DNA from: Mesonia mobilis DSM 19841 | GTDB lineage: Bacteria; Bacteroidota; Bacteroidia; Flavobacteriales; Flavobacteriaceae | Assembly (NCBI RefSeq): GCF_000423405.1 | Contig: NZ_KE384013.1 | Span: 353,142-417,141, forward strand | Direction of reading: 5' to 3' | DNA length: 64,000 nucleotides | Shown: piece after piece, positions 26,571 to 35,065 of the stretch | Layout of the letters: the number at the start of each line of letters is the position of its first letter | Numbering within the stretch: position 1 is the first letter of the stretch | Made by a program: the position numbers and the translations under genes | The notes under the pieces: generated by a model | Seen by the model: the letters and a program-made list of their open reading frames with translations, nothing else | Told to the model about the DNA's origin: nothing | Database searches by the model: none

Positions 26571-27485
26571 TTAAAAAATAGATAATCCGGTAAGTGAAGT
26601 AAGTTCTTCCAACGCTTTCATTCCTTTTTCAGAATTTCCTTTTTCATTTAAAAGCGGACTCCAAACTGCTACTGAATATTGCCCGGGATGTACAGCAACA
26701 ATGCCACCGCCAACACCACTTTTGCCGGGTAAACCTACACGAAAACTAAACTCGCCGGCTTCATCGTAAAAGCCGCAAGTTTGCATAATCGCGTTAATAC
26801 GTTTGGCGCTATTGGCACCGATCACTTTTTTATTAGTAATTAGTGTTTTTCCTTCATTGGCAAAAATGACGAATGCTTTCGCTAATTGGCAACAAGACAT
26901 CGCGATCGAACATTGATGAAAGTAAAAATCTAAAATATCGTCAGCATCATTTTCAATATTACCAAGGGATTTCATATAATTTACTAAAGCTATATTGCGA
27001 TAACCGTGTTGGTATTCTGAAGCAGCAACTTTCTCGTCATATTCGATCGTAGGATCGTCACTAATTTCTCTTACAAAGTCCAAAAGATATTCTTTCGGGT
27101 TTTCTAGTTCTGAAATTAAAATATCGGCAATCACCAGTGAACCGGCATTGATAAAAGGGTTACGCGGAATCCCGTTTTCTTTTTCTAGTTGAAGTAAAGA
27201 GTTGAACGGATCTCCCGATGGTTCTACATCTACACGTTTCCAGATCTTTTTGCCACCATGTTTTTTTGCTAAAGCTAAGGTGAAAACTTTCGAGATACTT
27301 TGTATCGAAAAACGTTCGTCATGGTCGCCGAAACTAAAGTTTTTTCCGTCTAAACAATATAAGTGCATCCCGAATTTATCTGCCGGTATTTTGGCAAGTT
27401 CAGGAATATAATCGGGTACTTTTCCGCCGGGATCAAAATGTTCCAGCTCCTTTTCGATCACATTTAAAATGGCTTGATAATCCAT
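26571..27485 (-). CDS. glsA: Glutaminase A
   Basis: 304 residues, usual size of bacterial glutaminases of the beta-lactamase-like fold. The catalytic pair is S63-x-x-K66 in FSIQSISKVF. Other family segments are GDPFNSLLQLE, PRNPFINAGSLV, YRNIALVNYMKS, VIGANSAKRINAIM and LPGKSGVGGGI. It hydrolyses glutamine to glutamate and ammonia. It overlaps the pepE stop by one base, so the two are co-translated. Confidence 0.95.
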   Translation of the reverse strand: MDYQAILNVIEKELEHFDPGGKVPDYIPELAKIPADKFGMHLYCLDGKNFSFGDHDERFSIQSISKVFTLALAKKHGGKKIWKRVDVEPSGDPFNSLLQLEKENGIPRNPFINAGSLVIADILISELENPKEYLLDFVREISDDPTIEYDEKVAASEYQHGYRNIALVNYMKSLGNIENDADDILDFYFHQCSIAMSCCQLAKAFVIFANEGKTLITNKKVIGANSAKRINAIMQTCGFYDEAGEFSFRVGLPGKSGVGGGIVAVHPGQYSVAVWSPLLNEKGNSEKGMKALEELTSLTGLSIF

Positions 27486-28189
27486 TATTTTAAATCTTTA
27501 AAAGAAGTGCCATTCTCAACTTCGTAAGCATCTTGGTCTTTTTCAAAAACACGAGCTTTTAGTCCGCCTTCCAGTACAATATCATTTTCGGTTACACAAA
27601 GCCAGCTGCCTTCTCGTAAACCAACCACCGGCATCGAATTTAAATGATGAAATTCTTTGATACGCGTTTCACGAGTTTCGCCTTTGTGAGTAGAATTAGG
27701 ATCGGGATCTAAGTAATGTGGATTTAGGTTAAATTCTAAAATACCTAAGGTTTTAAAACTTGGTGGGTAAACAATTGGCATATCGTTGGTCGTACCCATT
27801 GTTTGTCCGCAAATATTACTTCCGGCGCTGGTACCTAAATACGGCGTACCGCTTTTTATAGCTTGTTGCAGAGGTTCCAACACTTTTTGATTGTAGAGTT
27901 GAGAAACCAGCAAAAATGTATTTCCGCCACCGGTAAATAAAGCTTGTGCATTTTTAAGCGCTTCCGCAGGATTTTCAAATTCGTGTAAGCCTTTTACTTC
28001 AGCATCTAAAAAAGCCAATCCTTCTTTAGCTTTTTGCGTGTATTGGTCGTGAGAAATTCCGCCGGGACGCGCGTATGGAATGAAAATTATCTCAGTTACA
28101 TCTTTATATAAATCTTTAAGTGCTTCTTCTAAATAAGCGAGATATTCACTGCCGTGAATGGTAGAAGTGCTGGCTATAATACAATTCAT
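27485..28189 (-). CDS. pepE: Dipeptidase E (peptidase S51)
   Basis: 234 residues. The catalytic serine is S121 in YLGTSAGSNI; a GGGNTFLL loop precedes it and NPHYLDPDPNS contains the expected His. S51 peptidases cleave N-terminal Asp dipeptides. Together with glsA downstream it would release Asp/Glu-type amino acids. First gene of the pepE-glsA-propeller run. It diverges from the regulatory-like gene at 28301. Confidence 0.92.
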   Translation of the reverse strand: MNCIIASTSTIHGSEYLAYLEEALKDLYKDVTEIIFIPYARPGGISHDQYTQKAKEGLAFLDAEVKGLHEFENPAEALKNAQALFTGGGNTFLLVSQLYNQKVLEPLQQAIKSGTPYLGTSAGSNICGQTMGTTNDMPIVYPPSFKTLGILEFNLNPHYLDPDPNSTHKGETRETRIKEFHHLNSMPVVGLREGSWLCVTENDIVLEGGLKARVFEKDQDAYEVENGTSFKDLK

Positions 28190-28300
28190 TTTTCTAAGTT
28201 TTTCTGTAAATTTATAGCAAAGTCTTGCTTTAACAAAAGTTTACGCGCGTTTTAGGTTTTTTATAAGACAGTTATTGGTAACTTAACTAAAAATTTAACG

Positions 28301-29089
28301 ATGAAAAAATTACTTATACTTCTCCCGGTTTTTTTACTCTCGATAGCTACTTCAGCACAAATCGATATTCGAACATTAATTAAAGGGAAAATTAATGTAA
28401 GTGCAGATGCTTCTGCTGAAGATATTAACGTTTATAATTCAAACACTACGAAAGGAACTGTTACTAATGAATATGGTGAATTTTATATTTCTGTAGATGA
28501 AGGAGACCAGCTGGTGTTTTCGGGGATTCAATACCAAGATTTTAATGTGATTATCGATGAAAATGTAATCAAAACAGGAAAACTGAATATTACTATCAAC
28601 GAGTCTGTTACAGAGTTAGATGAAGTTACCGTGAGACCTTACGACTTATCGGGTAATGTTGAAGTAGATGTTGCTAAGATTAAAACTGTCGATGCTAACT
28701 TTCCGCAGCAATCGAGTATAGAAATGGCAAATACAAAAGATTATGAGTTTAGACCCGATAGCCATTCTAAAGTAGAAAACGATGCGATCGATAAAAGTTA
28801 TTTAACCAACGGACTTAATTTTGCGAATATTTTTAGAGAGATTTTCAAGTCGAATAAAAATGAAGAAAAAGAAATTGTTAGAGACGAAATCGATGTGCAG
28901 ATTAGAAAAGTGTACAATGACGATTTCTTTAGAAAAAATTTAGATATCGATCGTGAAAATATAAATGAATTTATTTATTATGCTGAAGAAAATGGTCTGC
29001 AAGATAATATGCTTCAGCAAGGCAATGAGTTGGCGCTTATCGAATTTTTAATCGATAAAAGCAAAACTTATAAGATGCAACAAGACTAA
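28301..29089 (+). CDS. Carboxypeptidase-regulatory-like domain protein, first of three
   Basis: 262 residues. A signal peptide ending ATSAQ precedes a CarboxypepD_reg-like domain (GKINVSADASAEDINVYN ... GTVTNEYGEFYISVDEGDQLVFSGIQYQ), followed by ESVTELDEVTV, the hallmark strand before a TonB-plug-like region. The C-terminal 150 residues are helical and family-specific, ending in the pattern INEFIYYAEENGL ... LALIEFLIDKSKTY. It shares domain order with the next two genes but is more divergent. Expected at the cell envelope; role unknown. Its conserved neighbourhood with DUF6702 and an M1 peptidase suggests a linked envelope function. Confidence 0.8.
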   Translation: MKKLLILLPVFLLSIATSAQIDIRTLIKGKINVSADASAEDINVYNSNTTKGTVTNEYGEFYISVDEGDQLVFSGIQYQDFNVIIDENVIKTGKLNITINESVTELDEVTVRPYDLSGNVEVDVAKIKTVDANFPQQSSIEMANTKDYEFRPDSHSKVENDAIDKSYLTNGLNFANIFREIFKSNKNEEKEIVRDEIDVQIRKVYNDDFFRKNLDIDRENINEFIYYAEENGLQDNMLQQGNELALIEFLIDKSKTYKMQQD

Positions 29090-29122
29090 AATAAGCACGT
29101 CTTTTAGGGCAAGACGTGGCTT

Positions 29123-29866
29123 ATGAAACACTTTTCGATTCTCATTTTTATACTTAGCGTAGCTGCTTTTTCACAACAGGAGCAATTTTCTGGAGTGATC
29201 GTAGCCGATTCAATATCGTTTACTCAGGTAAATATTGTTAATATCAATAAAGAACTTGGTACGGTAAATAATAAAAATGGAGAATTTGTGATCGATGCAG
29301 AAGTTGGCGACGAGATTGTATTTTCATCAGTGCAATATGAACCTTATCAAATTACCGTTACCAAAGAAAACATAAAAACTAATAATGTTATTTACCTTTT
29401 TCCTTTGGTAAATGAATTAGCCGAAGTAAAAATTAGCAATATCGATTTAACCGGTAATCTGGTTGAAGATGCCGCTACTATAGAAACTAAGCCATTTTTA
29501 AATTCAACCTCTTTTGGTTTTCCTAGCGTTGAACCTATGAGTGTAGAAGATCGAAGGTTGTATACCGCATCGACCGGAGGTGTTTTTACGATTATCGATA
29601 TTCTTTCCGGTAGAATGGCAATGCTAAAACGGATGAAAGCAATTTCAGAATTTGAAGCTTTAATCGCTAGAGCTCAAGCCTTAGTTTCTAGAGAATATAT
29701 TACTGAAGACCTTGAAATTCCTGAAGAATATGTAGATGATTTCTTTTATTTTTGTGCAGAGCAAGAAGGTTTCGAAAAGTTTATGAAAACGGCCGGTGAG
29801 TTAGAAATGATCGAATTTTTAACTGAAAAAAGAAAAGCTTACGCTATATTTAAAGAATGGGAATAA
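29123..29866 (+). CDS. Carboxypeptidase-regulatory-like domain protein, second of three
   Basis: 247 residues with signal peptide (ends AAFSQQ). The domain is a close paralogue of the next gene: both have IVADSISFTQVNIVN, GTVN.K.GEF.IDA.VGDE, and FSSVQYE.YQIT. The C-terminal part shares LSGRMAML and LE.PEEYV.DF.Y.C. It overlaps the following gene by 10 bases. This indicates a local duplication. Function unknown; likely periplasmic or outer-membrane associated. Confidence 0.8.
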   Translation: MKHFSILIFILSVAAFSQQEQFSGVIVADSISFTQVNIVNINKELGTVNNKNGEFVIDAEVGDEIVFSSVQYEPYQITVTKENIKTNNVIYLFPLVNELAEVKISNIDLTGNLVEDAATIETKPFLNSTSFGFPSVEPMSVEDRRLYTASTGGVFTIIDILSGRMAMLKRMKAISEFEALIARAQALVSREYITEDLEIPEEYVDDFFYFCAEQEGFEKFMKTAGELEMIEFLTEKRKAYAIFKEWE

Positions 29867-30636
29867 CTACCAAACATATTTTTTTTGTTCTTCTGTTTTT
29901 ATCGCTCGTTTCTCAGGGTTTTGCACAAAAATTTGAAGGAAAAATCGTAGCCGATTCAATTTCTTTTACGCAAGTAAATATTGTAAACTTAACTCAGAAA
30001 CTCGGGACAGTGAATGCTAAAAGTGGTGAGTTTAGTATCGATGCAAAAGTAGGAGATGAGGTGATGTTTTCTTCTGTTCAATACGAATCTTATCAAATTA
30101 CGATCAGTAAAGAATTACTTCAGCAAAAAAACAATACGATTTTCTTATTTAATTTGGTGAATGAGTTAGATGAAGTAAATATTAGCAACATCGATCTGTC
30201 GGGCGATCTCATCAAAGATGCCGATAACATAGAAACCAATGCTTATTTTAATCCTGCAGATCACGGCTTACCTGTAAATACCAAACCCAAACCCACAACT
30301 GCGCAACGCCGAATTTATACGGCAAGTACCGGTAGTGGAATTATTCCTATAGATCCCATTATCAATACGCTTTCCGGGAGAATGGCGATGCTTTACCGTC
30401 AACGCGATTACGAAAAAGAGCGAAATTTAATGATCAAAGCTTATAATTCTAGGCCGCTCGATTACTTTGTGACCGAATTAGAACTACCGGAAGAATACGT
30501 TGAAGATTTTTTATATTACTGCACAGAATTTAAACTTTTTAGAAATTTAGTAGTCAAAAAGGAAAATAACTTTAAATTGTCAGAATTTTTTGAAGAAAAA
30601 GTTATTGATTACAAGAATCTGAAAAATTTACCCTAA
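29857..30636 (+). CDS. Carboxypeptidase-regulatory-like domain protein, third of three
   Basis: 259 residues; signal peptide ending SQGFAQ. It is very similar to the preceding protein through the regulatory-like domain (residues 20-110), with more difference in the middle linker (NTKPKPTTAQRRIYTASTGSG) and tail. It overlaps the upstream gene by 10 bases and stops directly before the DUF6702 start (30637), so the run is one translation unit. Confidence 0.8.
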   Translation: MGITTKHIFFVLLFLSLVSQGFAQKFEGKIVADSISFTQVNIVNLTQKLGTVNAKSGEFSIDAKVGDEVMFSSVQYESYQITISKELLQQKNNTIFLFNLVNELDEVNISNIDLSGDLIKDADNIETNAYFNPADHGLPVNTKPKPTTAQRRIYTASTGSGIIPIDPIINTLSGRMAMLYRQRDYEKERNLMIKAYNSRPLDYFVTELELPEEYVEDFLYYCTEFKLFRNLVVKKENNFKLSEFFEEKVIDYKNLKNLP

Positions 30637-31143
30637 ATGAAATTTCAACGAATAATTGTATTATTCACCTTAATTATCTCACTTTCCAGCTTCACTTCAG
30701 GAATTCATAAATATTATATGAGCGTTACTGAAATTGAATATGTGGAAGAAAAAAAATCACTTCAGATCATTAGCAGAATGTTTGTAGACGATTTTGAGAA
30801 ATTATTGCAAACGCGTTACGACGAAAAAGCGCAACTTATTCGAGGAGAAAATAACCCACAAGTTAACAACTATATTAAAAGATATTTTGAAGATAAATTC
30901 AGCATAACTATTCACAATAACCAGTTGCCATTAAAATTTATAGGTAAACGCTATGAAGACGATTTGATAATTTGTTATTTTGAAGCTACAAATGTTGAAA
31001 ATTTTAAACAAGCAACGATTTCAAACCTAGTTTTAACCGATTTATTTGAAGACCAAAAAAACTTAGTTCATTTTAAAAAAGATGGAGAAACCGAGAGTTT
31101 AATGTTACTGAAAGATAAATCTGAAGGAACGATCAAATTTTAA
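30637..31143 (+). CDS. DUF6702 family protein
   Basis: 168 residues. Signal peptide MKFQRIIVLFTLIISLSSFTSG, then HKYYMSVTEIEYVEEKKSLQI, the hallmark start of DUF6702. The protein is predicted all-beta with no catalytic motif. In Flavobacteriia the family is found next to carboxypeptidase-regulatory-like proteins and an M1 peptidase, as here. It begins at the base after the previous stop and lies 26 bases before the peptidase. Confidence 0.85.
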   Translation: MKFQRIIVLFTLIISLSSFTSGIHKYYMSVTEIEYVEEKKSLQIISRMFVDDFEKLLQTRYDEKAQLIRGENNPQVNNYIKRYFEDKFSITIHNNQLPLKFIGKRYEDDLIICYFEATNVENFKQATISNLVLTDLFEDQKNLVHFKKDGETESLMLLKDKSEGTIKF

Positions 31144-31169
31144 ACCTAATCTAAAATCAAATATAATTC

Positions 31170-33482
31170 ATGAAAAAAGTCAAGTTCTTATTTACTTTTC
31201 TTTTCGCTCTATTTTCTTTAGCGGTTTTGGCGCAGGAAGAAGAGCAAAAAGAAGAGGAGCCGCAACAAGGCCATATTAATCAAAATAAGTTTAGACAACT
31301 TTATCAGGAGTTTTCTACGCCTAACCAATATAGAACCGCTTCTGGAGCTCCGGGTCCTGCTTACTATCAAAACACAGCAGACTACGAGATGAATATTACG
31401 TTAGACGATGAAAACCAAAAATTGTATGGTGAAGAAACTATTACGTATACTAACAATTCTCCAGATCCGCTAACTTACGTTTGGGTGCAATTAGATCAAA
31501 ATGTAAGAGCAAAAGATAGTAAATCTGCCTTGAAAGATGGTAATGGGATGAGTCCTGTAAGTCAACCGGGACGTTTTGTTTCTCAGTTCGTAGAAGAACC
31601 TTTTGATGGTGGTTTCAATATCGAAAAAGTAACTCAAGATGGTAAAGCTTTAAAATATACCATTAACCAAACGATGATGCGTGTAGATTTACCGGAAACT
31701 TTAGAATCTGGAGACGATTTTGAATTTTCGATCAAATGGTGGTATAATATTAATGATCACGTGGTAAATAGAGGTCGTTCTGGGTATGAGTATTTTCCTG
31801 AAGATGGAAATTATGCTTATGTAATTGCGCAATTCTTCCCAAGAATGGCGGTTTATAACGATGTTGAAGGATGGCAAAACTATCAATTTTGGGGTAGTGG
31901 CGAGTTTGCTTTACCATTTGGTGATTATAAAGTAAGTATTACCGTTCCTGCAGATCACGTATTAGATGCGACAGGAAAACTTCAGAATAGAAAGAAAGTA
32001 TTCTCAAAAACGATGATGGATCGTTATGAGCAGGCGAAACAATCTTTCGATAAGCCGGTTTTAATTGTCACTCAAGAAGAAGCTGAAAAAGCCGAAAAAA
32101 GTTCTACTTCAAAAACTAAAACTTGGGAGTTTGAAGCAGAAATGGTAAGAGATTTCGCTTTCACTACTTCAAGAAAATACATCTGGGATATGCAGAATGT
32201 AAAAGTAGGAAACAAAAACGTAATGGCGGTTTCTTTATATCCAAAAGAAGGAAATCCGCTTTGGGAAGAGTATTCAACAAAAGCAGTGGCACATACCTTA
32301 AAATCTTATAGTGAGCACACCTTCGATTATCCTTACCACAAAGCAATTTCGGTTCACGCAAAAAATCAAGGGATGGAATATCCAATGATTTGCTGGAACT
32401 ACGGAAGACCAAATCCTGATGGTTCTTATACCGATAGAACAAAATTCGGGATGATTAGTGTAATTATTCACGAAGTTGGGCATAACTTTTTCCCAATGAT
32501 CGTGAACAGTGACGAGCGTCAATGGGGTTGGATGGACGAAGGTTTAAACAGTTTTGTAGAGTTTATGGCAGAGCAAGAGTTTGGTGAAAAATATCCTGAA
32601 GCCATCGCGCCTTTAGAGAAATATCCATCTCGTCGTGGAGAGCCAACAAAGATCACAAGTTACATGAAAGGGAGCCAAGAATATATTGCTCCGATTATGA
32701 GTAACCCAGAGAATGTTTACCAATTAGGAAATAACGCTTACGGTAAACCGGCAACGGCTTTAAATATTCTTAGAGAAACTGTAATGGGAAGAGAATTATT
32801 TGACCACGCTTTTGCTACTTATTCTAAACGTTGGATGTTTAAACACCCAACTCCTGAAGATTTCTTTAGAACGATGGAAGATGCTTCTGGTGTAGATTTA
32901 GATTGGTATTGGAGAGGTTGGTTCTATACTACCGATTATGTAGATATCGGAGTAAAAGACGTAAAATCTTACTTTGTAACCGATAAGCCAACAAAAGAAG
33001 GAAAAGAAATATTAAAGCGTTACGGTATCGACGACCCAAGTCAGATTCCTGCGGTTTATGTGGTTGAAGAAGCAAGCGAAGAATATTCCGAAGATTTAAA
33101 AACTAAATCTCCGTTAGAAAACGCTTCTACGTTGAAAGAATATATGATGGATAATTTTAGCGAGCAAGAACGTCGCTCGATGGAAGTTCCTAAGCATTTC
33201 TATCAAATTACTTTTAACAAGCCGGGAGGTTTAGTAATGCCATTAATTGTAGAATATAAATACAAAGATGGTACTTCAGAAAGAATCACTTATCCGCCAC
33301 AGATCTGGAGAAAAAACGATCAAGAAGTAAGCAGAGTTTTGGCTACCAATAAAGAATTAGAAAGTGTAGTAGTAGATCCAGATATGGAAACTGCCGATGT
33401 GAACACCGACAATAATTCTTGGCCACAAAAAGAAGAGCCTAACGAGTTTGAGCAATTCAAAGAAAATCAAACCAAAGATTAA
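31170..33482 (+). CDS. Exported M1-family zinc metallopeptidase
   Basis: 770 residues with a signal peptide ending AVLAQ. The gluzincin site is complete: H434-EVG-H438 and E457 (WMDEGLN), the HExxH-x18-E spacing. The exopeptidase GxMEN motif is replaced by QGMEYPMICW, so this belongs to the GMEY subgroup common in Bacteroidota. An acidic, Lys-rich segment after the signal and a long C-terminal region are present. It probably degrades peptides in the periplasm or at the surface. Last gene of the 28.3-33.5 kb cluster, followed by a terminator. Confidence 0.92.
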   Translation: MKKVKFLFTFLFALFSLAVLAQEEEQKEEEPQQGHINQNKFRQLYQEFSTPNQYRTASGAPGPAYYQNTADYEMNITLDDENQKLYGEETITYTNNSPDPLTYVWVQLDQNVRAKDSKSALKDGNGMSPVSQPGRFVSQFVEEPFDGGFNIEKVTQDGKALKYTINQTMMRVDLPETLESGDDFEFSIKWWYNINDHVVNRGRSGYEYFPEDGNYAYVIAQFFPRMAVYNDVEGWQNYQFWGSGEFALPFGDYKVSITVPADHVLDATGKLQNRKKVFSKTMMDRYEQAKQSFDKPVLIVTQEEAEKAEKSSTSKTKTWEFEAEMVRDFAFTTSRKYIWDMQNVKVGNKNVMAVSLYPKEGNPLWEEYSTKAVAHTLKSYSEHTFDYPYHKAISVHAKNQGMEYPMICWNYGRPNPDGSYTDRTKFGMISVIIHEVGHNFFPMIVNSDERQWGWMDEGLNSFVEFMAEQEFGEKYPEAIAPLEKYPSRRGEPTKITSYMKGSQEYIAPIMSNPENVYQLGNNAYGKPATALNILRETVMGRELFDHAFATYSKRWMFKHPTPEDFFRTMEDASGVDLDWYWRGWFYTTDYVDIGVKDVKSYFVTDKPTKEGKEILKRYGIDDPSQIPAVYVVEEASEEYSEDLKTKSPLENASTLKEYMMDNFSEQERRSMEVPKHFYQITFNKPGGLVMPLIVEYKYKDGTSERITYPPQIWRKNDQEVSRVLATNKELESVVVDPDMETADVNTDNNSWPQKEEPNEFEQFKENQTKD

Positions 33483-33507
33483 TCTTTAAAATAAAGGTTT
33501 AATTTTT

Positions 33508-33538
33508 AAGCTGACTTTAACGAGTCAGCTTTTTTTAT
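33508..33538 (+). terminator. Intrinsic terminator after the M1 peptidase gene
   Basis: Hairpin AAGCTGACT-ttaacg-AGTCAGCTT followed by T residues. Confidence 0.85.
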
Positions 33539-33553
33539 ACTACTTTTGCTTAT

Positions 33554-33561
33554 TATATTTG
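33554..33561 (+). promoter_or_regulatory. Putative -7 box (TATATTTG) directly before tatA
   Basis: Exact TAnnTTTG match ending four bases before the ATG at 33566. It would give a nearly leaderless transcript; the -33 element is unclear. Confidence 0.4.
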
Positions 33562-33565
33562 TTAT

Positions 33566-33844
33566 ATGCTCACATTACCATTATTTATTAGCGGCGCAGA
33601 AATAGCTTTCATTATGTTTATCTTAGTGATGGTTTTTGGTGCCGATAAAATTCCTGAAATTGCCAGAGGTCTTGGTAAAGGCATGCGCACATTAAAAGAT
33701 GCCACGAACGATATCAAATCTGAAATTACCAGTAGTGCTGAAAAACATTTGGAGAATACAGGTGGCGACGATATTAAAAAGGAAGTCGATCAGGTAAAAG
33801 ATGATATCGAAGAAATTACCGGCTCCATTAGAAGAAAGCGTTAA
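33566..33844 (+). CDS. tatA: Twin-arginine translocase subunit TatA/TatE type
   Basis: 92 residues. A short N-terminal membrane helix (about 8-26, FISGAEIAFIMFILVMVFG) is followed by the amphipathic hinge [21 protein letters not shown] and a charged tail. The FG hinge is present as VFGADKIPE. It forms the protein-conducting part of the Tat system with TatC, which is not in the window. It is followed by the PAP2 gene after 9 bases. Confidence 0.92.
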   Translation: MLTLPLFISGAEIAFIMFILVMVFGADKIPEIARGLGKGMRTLKDATNDIKSEITSSAEKHLENTGGDDIKKEVDQVKDDIEEITGSIRRKR

Positions 33845-33853
33845 TTCACGTAA

Positions 33854-34429
33854 ATGTTCGAACAATTAAAAGAATGGGATAGAGAACTATTTATTTACTT
33901 AAATGGTTTAGGTATCGAGCGTCTCGACTCTTTTTGGATATTTATCACTCAAGAAGAAAACTGGATTCCGCTTTACCTAATTTTCATCATTCTTATTTTT
34001 TTAGCTTACAAAAAGAAACAAGCCTTTATTGTTCTTATAGGTTTTCTTTGTAGTTTTTTAGTTACATTCGGGGTAACACGTATTATCAAAGCTTCTGTAG
34101 CGAGAGTGCGACCCAATAATGTTGAAAGTCTTCAGGAAGTTATTAGAATTCTTCAAGAACCCACTTATTATAGTTTCGTTTCCGGTCATACGTCTACTTC
34201 GATGGCAATCACCACTTTTATGGTATTAATTTTAAGGCATCGCTATAAATGGGTTTACATTTTCTACTTATGGCCCATTTTATTTGCGACGAGTCGAGTC
34301 TATGTAGGAGTGCATTATCCTTCAGATTTAGCAGCAGGAGCTTTTGTAGGAGTTATTATCGCAATAATTATTTACAAAATTTGTAAGAAAATGCTGGCGA
34401 AAGGCGATCGAGAATTCGACGAATTATAA
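33854..34429 (+). CDS. PAP2-family membrane phosphatase
   Basis: 191 residues with about five hydrophobic segments. The three PAP2 signatures are seen: KASVARVRP (Kx6RP), FVSGHTS (SGH) and SRVYVGVHYPSD (SRx5Hx3D). It is probably a lipid phosphatase acting on undecaprenyl pyrophosphate or phosphatidic/phosphatidylglycerol phosphate at the periplasmic face. Substrate is not determined by sequence. Its 3' end overlaps the convergent O-methyltransferase by 6 bases. Confidence 0.9.
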   Translation: MFEQLKEWDRELFIYLNGLGIERLDSFWIFITQEENWIPLYLIFIILIFLAYKKKQAFIVLIGFLCSFLVTFGVTRIIKASVARVRPNNVESLQEVIRILQEPTYYSFVSGHTSTSMAITTFMVLILRHRYKWVYIFYLWPILFATSRVYVGVHYPSDLAAGAFVGVIIAIIIYKICKKMLAKGDREFDEL

Positions 34430-35065
34430 AACTCTAGTCACTGTTAAACCATCTCGAATAGGAAGTAAAACCGTTTCTACGCGATCCTCAGTAGCTAATT
34501 TTTTATTGTATGCTAGTAAGACTTCGGTATCTTTATCTCCGGCTTTAAGTTCTTCAACTACTTTACCGCTCCAAAGTACATTGTCAGAAAGAATAATACC
34601 GCCTTTATTCATCTTCGGAAGAATGATCTCAAAATAATTTAAGTAATTGCGTTTATCGGCATCAATAAAAACCAAGTCGAATTTCTCTTCTAGCTGCGGA
34701 ATAATCTCTAAAGCTTTCCCAACGTGCTGATGCATTTGCGTTCCCCAACCCGATTTATCAAAATATTTTCGTTGCAGGTCGTATAATTCTTCATTTTTAT
34801 CGATCGTGTGCAAACTTCCATTTTCTTGAATTCCTTCCATCAAACACAACGCAGAATAACCGGTATATGTTCCAATTTCTAAAATATGTTGAGGTCGAAT
34901 TAATTTTGAAAGCATACTCAACACGCGACCTTGAAAATGACCACTCAACATTCTGGGTTGCAACACTTTTTGATGCGTTTCGCGGTTAAGAGCTGCTAAA
35001 AGTTGAGGTTCTGCCTGCGAATGCTCTTCAGCATATTGATCGATAGATTGCGGTAAAAAATGCAT
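34424..35065 (-). CDS. O-methyltransferase (catechol-type, family 3)
   Basis: 213 residues. SAM site ILEIGTYTGYSALCL; the metal and catechol region is DLVFIDADKRNYLNYFE, with D, D and N ligands as in cation-dependent catechol O-methyltransferases. Its ATG overlaps the ACMSD stop (TAATG), so it is translated with the kynurenine-catabolic cluster. Hydroxylated aromatic intermediates such as 3-hydroxykynurenine or 3-hydroxyanthranilate are plausible but unproven substrates. Confidence 0.88.
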   Translation of the reverse strand: MHFLPQSIDQYAEEHSQAEPQLLAALNRETHQKVLQPRMLSGHFQGRVLSMLSKLIRPQHILEIGTYTGYSALCLMEGIQENGSLHTIDKNEELYDLQRKYFDKSGWGTQMHQHVGKALEIIPQLEEKFDLVFIDADKRNYLNYFEIILPKMNKGGIILSDNVLWSGKVVEELKAGDKDTEVLLAYNKKLATEDRVETVLLPIRDGLTVTRVL

